NCBI RefSeq assembly: GCF_014646275.1
Contig: NZ_BMND01000008.1
Coordinates: forward strand, 1 to 64,000
Source of the DNA: Streptomyces kronopolitis
Lineage (GTDB): Bacteria > Actinomycetota > Actinomycetes > Streptomycetales > Streptomycetaceae
DNA: 64,000 bases
Direction of reading: 5' to 3'
The translations under genes and the position numbers were made by a program. The notes beneath the pieces were generated by a model, which saw only the letters and a program-made list of their open reading frames with translations, had not been told where the DNA came from and did not search any database. Positions 16,853 to 24,691 of this stretch are shown in pieces (the stretch's first letter is position 1; each line of letters begins with the position of its first letter).

Positions 16853-17164
16853 TCAGTTCTCGTTCGGGTTCTTGCCGACCAGCGCGGTCAGCAACTCGAC
16901 GATATGCGCCTGATTGCGGTCCATCTTCGCTTCAAGTGCGTCGAAGCGGGCGCTAACCTGGGTGAAGCCGTCCCGGACCTCACGTCGCAGCGCGGCCTGT
17001 CCCTCGATCACAGCCGCGAAGTTGCCACCTGCCTGCACCTGCAGCGCTTCGACGCGATCTTCGACAGCCACGACACGACGGGTCAACGCATCGAGCTCGT
17101 TGTGCGCGATGGGGTCCTCGGCCACGCGGGGCACTCCTGCCATCTTGTCGGAATCGGCGGTCAT
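16853..17164 (-). CDS. Small coiled-coil protein, paralogue B
   Basis: A 103-residue paralogue of the protein at 14794-15135: shared head GVPRVAEDPIAHNELDALTR, a helical heptad-rich middle, and a similar tail (IVELLTALVGKNPNEN versus ILELLSQLVGRNPDAG). The coiled coil is shorter. The start ATG 17164 has GGAG six bases upstream, the same arrangement as in the first copy. Function unknown. The pair flanks a zone of decayed genes and IS fragments. Confidence 0.65.
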   Translation of the reverse strand: MTADSDKMAGVPRVAEDPIAHNELDALTRRVVAVEDRVEALQVQAGGNFAAVIEGQAALRREVRDGFTQVSARFDALEAKMDRNQAHIVELLTALVGKNPNEN

Positions 17165-17250
17165 CAGGAGCTCCACGATAGCGCGCCGACCACGCCCCGC
17201 ACTCACCCATGCGACCTAGGACCAACAGCTCGCATGTGACACAGATCACC

Positions 17251-17261
17251 GGGGGGGGGGG
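17251..17261. repeat. Run of eleven G
   Basis: An uninterrupted homopolymer of 11 G lies in the intergenic region upstream of paralogue B and of the frame at 17277. It may be a true slippage tract or a sequencing/assembly uncertainty. Confidence 0.7.
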
Positions 17262-17276
17262 TGCCGAACACCATCC

Positions 17277-17982
17277 ATGCCAGGGCTGAGAAGAGAAGGC
17301 AACACCGTGCCCATGAAGCTCTTCTGGGCCCGGCTAGACCGCCGCAACTTGATCACGAGCGGCGAAGGCTCGACACCCGTCTCGCCGAGCCTTGTGGCCA
17401 TCGAAGACGACGGTGCTCTGTCTCGAAGATTCTTCAGCGACCGGGCGATCCCGCCTCCGATCATCAACAGCGTCAGTGCAGTGGGCGAGGGCACCCTTCG
17501 CCTTGCGCAGGCGCTGGGTACCTGCCAGGCGGCCGCCCGGGGAGAAGATCACGTGGTGGATTCCTTCGCCACCGAAGTGATCGGCCGGCCAGTGGAGCGC
17601 TGGCGCGAGGCCGTCTCGACCGCGCTCCTCGGCGAATGGGCCACGCCTCTCCTGGCTGGCCACCGTGCTGCGAGCGTTACGCCGAGATGAGCGGGCGGTG
17701 GCCCTGGCATGGGCCCACAACGGTGTGGCACCTGGGTCGAAGCCGCCCTGTGCGCCGGCGCTGACGACCCCGAGCAACGCACCCACGCAGACCCTGGGGC
17801 AGCTGCCGCATGGCCGCGCTGGACTCGCAGACCACGATACTGCTCGCCGTGCGGCTGGAGACCACCGTGTCGTTCCAGGACCGGGCCGAGGAACTCGGCG
17901 ATGTCGAGGGAGCGGCGCCGCTCGTCGAGCCGACCGGCTGCTTCGCTCGCTCCTACCTGTGGACGGCCACCACCCGGTGACG
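17277..17982 (+). pseudogene. Unassigned, apparently frameshifted coding region
   Basis: Three successive frames on the plus strand have protein-like composition. 17277-17690 reads SGEGSTPVSPSLVAIEDD and ALGTCQAAARGEDHVVDSF. 17665-17720 continues with LRALRRDERAVALAWAH. From ATG 17810 comes MAALDSQTTILLAVRLETTV with EELGDVEGAAPLVEPTG, stopping at 17980. Together they look like one gene broken by frameshifts, but I recognise no family. Independent small genes are an alternative. Confidence 0.3.
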
Positions 17983-18009
17983 CGCACCGCGGCCGCGCGA
18001 TGGTGACCC

Positions 18010-18046
18010 AGTGGTTCAGCTGGCGGGCATCGCCAGCTGAACCACT
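18010..18046. repeat. 16-bp perfect hairpin
   Basis: AGTGGTTCAGCTGGCG (18010-18025) pairs exactly with 18031-18046 around loop GGCAT. It lies between the decayed coding region and a transposase remnant and could be a terminator or an IS end. Confidence 0.6.
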
Positions 18047-18161
18047 TATCCAGCAAACTGTCGCCATATACGCGATGTTGGACCCGATGGGCGGGCCCAG
18101 GCGGCTCGCGTCATCGGTCGGCTGCGGCGCGGGCCGCCGGATCGCGTGGCCAGGCCGCGCG

Positions 18162-18211
18162 ACTGGTCGGGTAGCCGGGTCACGTCGCCGTGACCCGGCT
18201 ACCCGACCAGT
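18162..18211. repeat. 23-bp perfect hairpin
   Basis: Arms 18162-18184 and 18189-18211 are exact complements with loop TCGC; the left arm begins ACTGGTCGGGTAGCC. The right arm overlaps the start of the readable transposase remnant, so an IS-derived inverted duplication is likely. Confidence 0.65.
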
Positions 18212-18303
18212 GGCGAGGAATCGCCACCCGCTACGAGAAGACCGCAACCATCTACCTCGCCGGGCTCCACATCGCAGGCATCTTCCTCTGGTCAGCCCGA
18301 TGA
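18189..18303 (+). pseudogene. IS5-family transposase C-terminal remnant
   Basis: The frame ending at TGA 18301 reads VTRLPDQWRGIATRYEKTAT then IYLAGLHIAGIFLWSAR, the well-conserved carboxyl end of one IS5-type transposase group. Everything upstream of it is missing. Confidence 0.7.
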
Positions 18304-18465
18304 TCCAAACGAAACTGCCTAGACCCTCCTGCTGACCACCCGCGAGCTGGACAGCCCGTACGCCAGCCCTAACTTCCCGGCCTTGATTCATAATGAGAAG
18401 AGTCGGAACCCACCGCTTCGCCGCACCCTGCCGGCACACCCCCGATCCAGGAGAGCCCGGAACTC

Positions 18466-19149
18466 GTGTACACGCTTGCGCTCGTCCCTGAGTGGCTGTC
18501 CTCGGACTATCTGATCTCACACTTCGGCCTGGTCGGCATCCTGGTCATCGTCTTCGCCGAATCGGGACTGTTCGCCTTCCTCCCCGGCGACTCCCTGCTG
18601 TTCACGGCGGGTCTGCTGGTCGCGAACGGTCAATACATCAACCAGCCGCTGTGGCTGGTCTGCACCCTGATCGTGACCGCCGCGATCATCGGTGACCAGG
18701 TCGGCTACATGATCGGCAAGTACTTCGGACCGAAGCTCTTCAATCGGCCGAACTCCAAGATCCTCAAGCGGGAGAACCTAGACAAGGCGCACGAGTTCAT
18801 GGACCACCACGGCCCGAAGGCCATCGTGCTCGCCCGTTTTGTCCCGATCATCCGCACCTTCGCCCCGATGGTCGCGGGCGCCGGCTCGATGAAGTACCGC
18901 ACCTTCCTGACCTACAACATCATCGGTGGCGTCGGCTGGGGCACGGGTATCACGGTCGCGGGGTACTGGCTGGGCCAGATCGCGTTCATCAAGGAGCACG
19001 TCGAATCCATCCTGGTGAGCATCCTCCTCATCTCGGTGATCCCGGTGGTCTTCGAGGTCCTCAAGGCCCGCAAGGCGGCTGCCGCCCAGATGCAGGCCGA
19101 GGCTGGCCAGGAGGGCCCAGTTCGACGGGGGCGCCACGCCCAGCGATAG
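18466..19149 (+). CDS. DedA-family membrane protein
   Basis: A 227-residue DedA protein. The family core is complete: GLFAFLPGDSLLFTAGLLVA near residue 40, GDQVGYMIGKYFG, then the basic loop ARFVPIIRTFAPMVAGAG near 125, and GGVGWGTGITVAGYWLG. Four to five membrane segments are expected, with a charged cytosolic tail. DedA proteins take part in lipid translocation, including undecaprenyl phosphate recycling, and in membrane homeostasis. The start is GTG 18466, preceded by AGGAGAG. The gene is monocistronic. Confidence 0.9.
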   Translation: MYTLALVPEWLSSDYLISHFGLVGILVIVFAESGLFAFLPGDSLLFTAGLLVANGQYINQPLWLVCTLIVTAAIIGDQVGYMIGKYFGPKLFNRPNSKILKRENLDKAHEFMDHHGPKAIVLARFVPIIRTFAPMVAGAGSMKYRTFLTYNIIGGVGWGTGITVAGYWLGQIAFIKEHVESILVSILLISVIPVVFEVLKARKAAAAQMQAEAGQEGPVRRGRHAQR

Positions 19150-19309
19150 AAAAGGCGCGGCCTGGAAGTACCCCTTCGGTTGCCCCGAGACACAGCAGGA
19201 CCTCACGTGAGTCTATGGCCACGGCTGGAATTGGCCGAGGCTCCTCTTGTCTTGGCCCCTCTTGGCCCGCTGCGGCACCTCATTCTGTGCCCGGCCGGGC
19301 GTTGACATG

Positions 19310-20266
19310 TCAGTCTCGAAACGACATACGCAACCTGAACAACAACCGTGTGCTCAGTCCTTGCCCTGGAACGGGCGCCCGGCAAGAAGAAGGCGGGAGG
19401 CAGCACGCGGTTGGGGGTGTGTGGCGGGCGGCGTGCAGTTCGCGGGCGTCGGCTCGACGCCTGCGCCAGCGAGCGCATTGGACGTCTTCAAGGCGCTGCA
19501 TGATGTCGCGCGCCTCGGTCAGACTGAAGGTCGCTTTGGTGCTGGTCATCTGGTGCAGCGAGAGGGGCACCAGGCCCCAGCGGGTGGCGTCCGGCGCGGG
19601 GACGGGATGGCTGATGCGCCAGTCCTTGTGTCATTCCTTGCGGCGACGCCAGTCGGTGAAGTTCCAGTCCTCCTCGCCATCGCGGGGCGCGTGGGTGAAG
19701 TCGTGGACACCGTAGGGGACGAGACCTGCTGCCCGTCCAGCCAGTAAACCCCGCCGCCCGCGGCGATGATGGCGAGCTGCTGCTCGGTCGGCGCGACCGT
19801 GGCGTGGACGTCCCGGTCACGGTCGCGCGGGGGGACGGGGAGTTTGCCGCACCGGGCGAACTGCAGCGGGTCCTTGGCCAGGAACCACACGTGAGTCGTT
19901 CCGGCGCCGTGCCAGGCCCGGTGGCAGACCGGCCGGCGGCCCCTGGCCCGGTTCCGTCTCCTGCGGATCCTGGGGGAGCTCCAGGCATATGGGCACTCCG
20001 GGCCAGGCCCGCATCAGCCGGTCCCGCAGATCGATGACGACCTCGAGGTCGACCTGACGGCGCCGCTCGGCGGAGGCCGGGCACTCCTGGCTGTTTCGGT
20101 GGCGGAAGTGCGGCTGCTGCTTGGCCGTGGGCTTGACCGCTCGCAGGATCAGGTCCTGCTCGCTGGCCCGGCACATGTACCGACCCCGGACCACCCCCGA
20201 GTCGTCGTACCGCCCCCGGGCCAGGCCGGGCTCCACACCCGCCGCGCCGCCTGGTACTTCAATCAC
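19310..20266 (-). pseudogene. CoiA-like (competence/nuclease-type) gene, broken
   Basis: Read from right to left, three frames join into one protein. The first has YMCRASEQDLILRAVKPTAK and PHFRHRNSQECPASAERRR, an HFxHR...C pattern seen in CoiA-related proteins. The second has GTTHVWFLAKDPLQFARCGK and EQQLAIIAAGGGVYWLDGQQ. The third has VPYGVHDFTHAPRDGEEDWN, then an internal stop, then SLHQMTSTKATFSLTEARDI. Two frameshifts and one stop make it dead. The family call rests on the small zinc-like motif and is tentative. Confidence 0.5.
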
Positions 20267-20267
20267 C

Positions 20268-20512
20268 TGCTTGGACTTCCGGTCGTCGAAGGCGACTCCG
20301 GGCGGTCACGTCCTCCAGGCGGGCTTCACCTCGGGTGGCCACATTCAGCAGGCGGGTTTCTGGACGACCTCAAGAAGTGCATAGATGACGACTCGATCCC
20401 CGGCTGGGTCATGGGAATCCTCGGCGGGCCGTGCGCGGCCGTGGGGCCCGCGTGTGCGGCGGCTGTGTCCTTGTACTACGGCAACAGCGTTCTCGGCTGC
20501 CTGGGCATGTAG
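20268..20512 (+). other. Possible small cysteine-rich hydrophobic peptide
   Basis: The frame ending at 20512 encodes DLKKCIDDDSIPGWVMGILG followed by GPCAAVGPACAAAVSLYYG and VLGCLGM: a charged head, a GG-like motif, and a glycine/alanine-rich tail with three further cysteines, somewhat like a bacteriocin. No start codon with a ribosome site is found just upstream in this frame; the nearest ATG is 20409. A neighbouring frame carries GGHVLQAGFTSGGHIQQAGF just before it, so a frameshift may have split a longer gene. Weakly supported. Confidence 0.3.
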
Positions 20513-20627
20513 CTGATCGAACAGAGGCTGCCGGGCACCTCAAGACTTCGGGATGCCCGGCAGCACTCTGCACGGTTGGGGCGCACTCACAGCTCTCGCA
20601 CGATCGGCAGTTTCACGTACGCGGAAG

Positions 20628-20954
20628 TCAGGCGTCCGGGCCGGCGTTCTGGTCAGGTTCATGCTGGAGGAGCTGCTGCAGTGCCGCGACGTGCCCGCTG
20701 TAGCGGTCTTGGCCCAGAGGGGTCATTCGGAACCAGGTACGCGGGCGCCGCCCCGTCCCACCCTTGCGGATCTCGATGTAGCCCGCCTCCTCCAAGGCGC
20801 GGCTGTGCTTGGACACCATCGAATCGCTCAGCCCCGTCGCCTCCCGGACCGTGCGGAAATCTACCCACTGCGGACCTGCGGCCAGCAGGGCACAGATCGA
20901 TAGCTTCGGCAGCGGATGGATCACCGGGTCCAGCCCCACGGGTGTGTCGGTCAC
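20628..20954 (-). CDS. Winged-helix (MarR/ArsR-like) regulator
   Basis: A 108-residue DNA-binding protein: VIHPLPKLSICALLAAGPQW, DFRTVREATGLSDSMVSKHS, RALEEAGYIEIRKGG, RRPRTWFRMTPLGQDRY. This is the winged-helix layout of small transcriptional regulators (Pfam 'winged helix DNA-binding' type). It starts with GTG 20954 overlapping the stop codon of the membrane protein gene (GTGA), so it is translated with it. The likely target is the 17-bp palindrome just upstream of the operon. Confidence 0.8.
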   Translation of the reverse strand: MTDTPVGLDPVIHPLPKLSICALLAAGPQWVDFRTVREATGLSDSMVSKHSRALEEAGYIEIRKGGTGRRPRTWFRMTPLGQDRYSGHVAALQQLLQHEPDQNAGPDA

Positions 20955-21439
20955 CGCGACTGACTTCCGGTCAGGATGTCCCCGCGGATCCCCGCAGTCA
21001 TCCAGGTCAGCAAGAACGCGATCCCGCCCCCCGTGACCACCGCGACCGCGATGGCCGCCCATGCGGCGCTGCTCGACGAACCGCTCAGCCGGCCCAGCCC
21101 GAACACCACCGCCAAGCCGCCCAGGGACACCAGGACGAACGCGGGGAAGCGCCGACGCAGCGATGGATACGCCGCGAACGGCCCCACGTCCCGGCGGTTC
21201 ATTCCGGACCGCACGGAGAACACCGCGATCAGCGCCAAGAACAGCAGGCCGCCGGCCTGGCCGTACGGCAGGTCCGGAATGCCCAGGCGTCGGAAACCGG
21301 CCACCGGGAACGCACTGGTGGCCGCAAGCGCCCAGGACACCGCGATCAACACCGGAAACCACCAGCCCAGCCGAACCCGCGCAGCCGCGGCCCGGCGCTG
21401 ACGAGCCACAACTTCCATGTCCACCTGGTACTCGTCCAT
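20951..21439 (-). CDS. Four-helix membrane protein of a regulator-linked pair
   Basis: A 162-residue protein with four predicted membrane segments: WWFPVLIAVSWALAATSAF, AGGLLFLALIAVFSV, FPAFVLVSLGGLAVVFGLG and AAWAAIAVAVVTGGGIAFLL. The N-terminus carries basic residues (RQRRAAAARVR). It is the first gene of a two-gene operon with a winged-helix regulator; such pairs are common in Streptomyces and have no assigned function. The palindromic operator lies 15-50 bp upstream of the start. Confidence 0.7.
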   Translation of the reverse strand: MDEYQVDMEVVARQRRAAAARVRLGWWFPVLIAVSWALAATSAFPVAGFRRLGIPDLPYGQAGGLLFLALIAVFSVRSGMNRRDVGPFAAYPSLRRRFPAFVLVSLGGLAVVFGLGRLSGSSSSAAWAAIAVAVVTGGGIAFLLTWMTAGIRGDILTGSQSR

Positions 21440-21453
21440 CCATCACTCCCGCA

Positions 21454-21489
21454 CGCAAAGTAACTTTCCAAGTGGAAAGTTACTTTGCG
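21454..21489. promoter_or_regulatory. 36-bp palindromic operator
   Basis: CGCAAAGTAACTTTCCA (21454-21470) and its exact complement (21473-21489) are separated by AG. The AT-rich AAAGTAACTTT core is striking in this GC-rich context. Location directly upstream of the membrane protein/regulator operon points to autoregulation. Confidence 0.75.
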
Positions 21490-21547
21490 GTCTCATAATA
21501 GGCAACCCGGACATGAAGGCCCCCGGCAGCTGCGCGCGTTCGGAGTG

Positions 21548-21935
21548 ATGGATCAAGTGCTGGAAAAGGTCCGCAACGAAGGCGTCTACCCGCCCGCGAG
21601 CGGGCCTACGAGGCCGCCTGTCAGGCCTATTGCCGGGCTCGGACGGCAGCTGACCGGCGACGCACGCATGGGTCTGTCCGCCTGCCTGCCCTTGGAGGCC
21701 GCACGCGTGCTGACCGTGCAGATCCCTGACACACAGCCGCTGGGCGGCTGGGCCTTCGTCGAGGACTTCGCCGCCCGCAGCGGCGCCTTGCCGGCCACCG
21801 CCCGCTGGGGCACCGGTTCCGTCTTCGCGGCCGTCGCCGCCCCGCCGGCCCCGACCGGGTCACCCGCCTCCTGGGAAGGCTCCCACCGGCTACGCCCTGC
21901 TGTTCGGCCGCGCCGAACTCAACCCGCCGCATAGA
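21548..21935 (+). pseudogene. DUF2267 gene, frameshifted
   Basis: It starts MDQVLEKVRNEGVYPP, then loses frame in the AREEAV region and continues GLGRQLTGDARMGLSACLPL, AQ/QIPDTQPLGGWAFVEDFA and ARWGTGSVFAAVA. The closing segment YALLFGRAEL is only readable in another frame. It is clearly a decayed paralogue of the intact gene at 23028-23582, with about 70 percent identity by eye in matching stretches. Confidence 0.75.
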
Positions 21936-22184
21936 AGCGGGCCGTGTCCTGCTGGCTCCGGGGAGCGTTGAGGGTGGTGACACGTGCACGGGTCGTCTGG
22001 ACCCCATGGGACTCGTGCAGGTCAGCGGCCCCTGGTACCGCGCCCGGCGCCCGGGGCCGCAGCACGTTCGGAATCCGAGCTCCTTGGGCACCATCTGTGA
22101 CCACCACCGACGACTTTCCTCGGACTTGGGGCAATGGAACCGATCATGAGCGTGGCCGGTCCTTCGCGCTCTTAGAATTGCGAG

Positions 22185-23204
22185 GTGACGGCAAGAACCA
22201 GTGACATCGAGAAGGCGGCCAACGTGTTGCGCGCCGGCGGCCTGGTGGCCCTTCCGACCGAGACGGTCTACGGTCTGGGCGCCAACGCCGAGGACTCCGC
22301 CGCCGTCTCGCGCATCGTCCAGGTCAAGGAACGTCCGCCCTCCCACCCGCTGATCGTCCACATCGCCAGCGCGGAACACCTGGACGACTGGGTCCAGGAC
22401 GTGTCGGCCACCGCGCGCCTGCTGGCCGAGCACTTCTGGCCGGGGCCCCTCACGCTGGTGTTGCGACGCGGTCCCCGCGTGCCCCTCGAAGCAACCGGGG
22501 GTCTGGAGACGGTGGCCGTGCGCGTGCCCCACCATCCCGTCGCGCTCGCGCTGCTGTCGGCCTTCGGCGGCGGTGTCACAGCCCCCTCCGCCAACCGCTT
22601 CGGCTCGGTCAGCCCCACGACGGCGGACCATGTCCGTGCCGAGCTCGGCGACAGGGTCGACTTCGTGCTGGACGGCGGCCGCTGCGAGGTCGGCGTCGAG
22701 TCGACCATCGTTGACGCCACCGGCGAGATCCCGACCGTCCTGCGGCCCGGCGGGGTGACACGCGAGGACCTCGAAGCGGCGCTGGGATACGCACTCGCGG
22801 TCCCCTCGACCAGCAGGGTCCGGGTGCCGGGCCAGCATCCGTCCCACTACGCGCCGCGTGCGCGGGTCGTCCTCGTCGAGCCCGAGAAGGTCGTCGCCGA
22901 AGCGGAACTCGCTCAGGAGCTCGGGCACCGGGTGGGCGTATTCCTTCCTGCTGCCTTCGCCGACACTCCGATGAAGGCGCACGCCGTCGTGGCGGTCCCC
23001 GCCTCGACGGCCGCCTACGCGCGCAGGCTATACGGATCCCTGCGCGAACTCGACCGGCGGGGCTGCGACCTGATCGTCGCGTCGCTGCCGACGGAGGAGG
23101 GGCTGGGACTGGCGATCGCCAACCGGCTCCGCCGCGCCGCGGGGCCCCGGCTCAACGTGTTTGAGTTCGGCGCGGCCGAACAGCAGGGCGTAGCCGGAGG
23201 GTAG
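22185..23204 (+). CDS. Threonylcarbamoyl-AMP synthase (Sua5/YwlC/TsaC)
   Basis: A 339-residue Sua5-type enzyme. The YrdC/TsaC domain covers the first 200 residues (GGLVALPTETVYGLGANAED, KERPPSHPLIVHI, WPGPLTLVL, SVSPTTADHV, VESTIVDATG, LRPGGV), followed by the SUA5 C-terminal domain beginning near GQHPSHYAPRARVV. It makes L-threonylcarbamoyl-AMP for the t6A37 modification of ANN-decoding tRNAs. The start is GTG 22185. The last 15 codons (EFGAAEQQGVAGG) are antisense to the end of the convergent DUF2267 gene, so the native stop has probably been lost. Confidence 0.9.
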   Translation: MTARTSDIEKAANVLRAGGLVALPTETVYGLGANAEDSAAVSRIVQVKERPPSHPLIVHIASAEHLDDWVQDVSATARLLAEHFWPGPLTLVLRRGPRVPLEATGGLETVAVRVPHHPVALALLSAFGGGVTAPSANRFGSVSPTTADHVRAELGDRVDFVLDGGRCEVGVESTIVDATGEIPTVLRPGGVTREDLEAALGYALAVPSTSRVRVPGQHPSHYAPRARVVLVEPEKVVAEAELAQELGHRVGVFLPAAFADTPMKAHAVVAVPASTAAYARRLYGSLRELDRRGCDLIVASLPTEEGLGLAIANRLRRAAGPRLNVFEFGAAEQQGVAGG

Positions 23205-23582
23205 ACGGCGCAGGATGCGGGTGAGGAGGTCGGGGCCGGCCAGGGTTGCGACGGTGGTCAGGACGGAGCCGGTGTCCCAGCGGGTCGTGGCTGCGCTCGC
23301 ACCGGTGCGGGAAGCGAGGTCTTTGACGAAGGCCCAGCCGGTCAGGGGCTGGGTGTCGGGGATCTGTGCGGTCAGGAGGGAGGCGGCCTCGAAGGGCAGG
23401 CGGGCGGCGAGCTCGACGCGTTCGTCGCCCGTCAGCTGGCGGCCGAGGCCCGCAAGGGTCAGGCGCACGGCTTCTTCGGCCCGTTCACGGGTGGGGTAGG
23501 CGCCTTCGTAGCGGACCTTCTCCAAGACCTGATCGAACGTCATAACCGGCGGGTGCTGGAGGGGTGCGCGCAGGTCGGACAT
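23028..23582 (-). CDS. DUF2267 protein
   Basis: A DUF2267 protein whose conserved part covers MTFDQVLEKVRYEGAYPT, LAGLGRQLTGDERVELAARL, QIPDTQPLTGWAFVKDLASR and LRRLPSGYALLFGRAEL. After that point about 45 residues are antisense to the Sua5 gene, so the normal stop appears to be missing and the reading frame runs 177 bp into its neighbour. ATG 23582 is taken as start; 23543 (MTFDQ) is also possible. DUF2267 proteins often accompany stress genes such as hsp20 in Streptomyces; function unknown. Confidence 0.75.
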   Translation of the reverse strand: MSDLRAPLQHPPVMTFDQVLEKVRYEGAYPTRERAEEAVRLTLAGLGRQLTGDERVELAARLPFEAASLLTAQIPDTQPLTGWAFVKDLASRTGASAATTRWDTGSVLTTVATLAGPDLLTRILRRLPSGYALLFGRAELKHVEPGPRGAAEPVGDRQSQPLLRRQRRDDQVAAPPVEFAQGSV

Positions 23583-23656
23583 CACTGCGTGGTCGCCTTT
23601 CGGTAGTGGAAGTCTGGTGCCGGTGCCCGGCGGAGCGCCGGGCACCGGCGGGGTTG

Positions 23657-24052
23657 TCAGGTGGTCTGGGGATGGCCGAAGAGGAGGTCGTAGCCTGCGG
23701 GGAGCTGGAGCAGGATCTGCTCGAGGAGGTCGTCGCCGGCCGCGTCGGCCACCGTGCTGAGGACGGCGCTGACGTCCCAGGTTGCGGTCTGTTCGGTGGC
23801 TCCCTCGATCCAGGCGGCCGTCGCCCGCACGAAGCGCTCCGGTGAGAGCGGTTCGGCGCTCTGCAGCGGGTTGAGCAGGATCAGGGCGAAGGCTTCCGGC
23901 AGACGCGCCGCCAGCTGGGCACGCACCGCGCCGACCAGATGTGCCCCGAGCAGGGCGAGCACCACCCGGGCCGCGCGGTCCGCCTCGGGGCTGCTCCCGT
24001 ATTCGCCGCGTTCCTTCACTCGGTCGACAAACGCTTCACATCGCAAGGTCAT
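23657..24052 (-). CDS. DUF2267 protein
   Basis: A 131-residue DUF2267 protein (TLRCEAFVDRVKERGEYGSS, LLGAHLVGAVRAQLAARLP, PERFVRATAAWIEGATEQ, LPAGYDLLFGHPQTT), more diverged than the pair at 21548 and 23028. It lies directly downstream of the Hsp20 gene on the same strand and may be co-transcribed with it. ATG 24052 is the family-like start; GTG 24070 is an alternative. Confidence 0.75.
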   Translation of the reverse strand: MTLRCEAFVDRVKERGEYGSSPEADRAARVVLALLGAHLVGAVRAQLAARLPEAFALILLNPLQSAEPLSPERFVRATAAWIEGATEQTATWDVSAVLSTVADAAGDDLLEQILLQLPAGYDLLFGHPQTT

Positions 24053-24134
24053 GATGGCCGCCGCCTTCACTCTTCCGGTGCGGAGGACGGGTGAGCGGCC
24101 CGTCTTCCGCTGCGAGTAGCGCCGTGGTCGGGGC

Positions 24135-24566
24135 TCAGCCGGAGATCTGTTTGCGGGAGGACTCCCCGCCGATGGCGATCTTGCGGGGCTTGGCGCGCTC
24201 GGCGATCGGGATGCGCAGGGTGAGCACTCCGGCCTCGTAGTCGGCTGCGATGCGCTCGGTGTCCAGTGTGTCGGCGAGCATGATCTGGCGGGAGAAGATG
24301 CCCAGCGGCCGCTCGGACAGATCCATCTTCACGCCGTCGGCCTTCGCCGCAGGGCGGCGCTCCGCCTTGACGGTGAGCATGTTCCGCTCGACGTCGATGT
24401 CGATCACCTCCGTGCTGACGCCGGGAAGGTCGAAGGCCACCACGTACTCGTCGCCCTCGCGGTAGGCGTCCATCGCCATCGCGGAAGGTCGGGTCCAGGT
24501 ACCCGAGCTGGTCAGCTGCTGGGTGAGGCGGTCGAGTTCGCGGAAGGGGTCGGTGCGCATCAACAT
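24135..24566 (-). CDS. Hsp20 / alpha-crystallin small heat-shock protein
   Basis: A 143-residue small heat-shock protein. The alpha-crystallin domain runs from about residue 35 to the end, with VVAFDLPGVSTEVIDIDVE, MLTVKAERR and the signature GVLTLRIPIAE. It acts as an ATP-independent holdase chaperone. ATG 24566 follows GGAGGTGTTTCGCG; the longer frame is unlikely. It diverges from the regulator at 24692 across two tandem palindromes, the arrangement of the Hsp18/regulator loci of streptomycetes. A truncated copy of its 5' end exists at 38425-38550. Confidence 0.9.
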   Translation of the reverse strand: MLMRTDPFRELDRLTQQLTSSGTWTRPSAMAMDAYREGDEYVVAFDLPGVSTEVIDIDVERNMLTVKAERRPAAKADGVKMDLSERPLGIFSRQIMLADTLDTERIAADYEAGVLTLRIPIAERAKPRKIAIGGESSRKQISG

Positions 24567-24631
24567 CGCGAAACACCTCCAGAAGGTTCGGGCAGTACCT
24601 GCCAATGCGCTTCACTGAAACCGTTGTACCA

Positions 24632-24676
24632 TGTCATCCAATCGATGACAAACTTGGCGTCGTCCAAACGATGACG
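24632..24676. promoter_or_regulatory. Tandem palindromes between hsp20 and its regulator
   Basis: Two 19-bp imperfect copies: TGTCATC-CAATC-GATGACA (24632-24650) and CGTCGTC-CAAAC-GATGACG (24658-24676), centres 26 bp apart, about 2.5 helical turns. Their position between divergent hsp20 and regulator genes fits a repressor binding site. Confidence 0.7.
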
Positions 24677-24691
24677 CGTTCTGAGGTTTCT

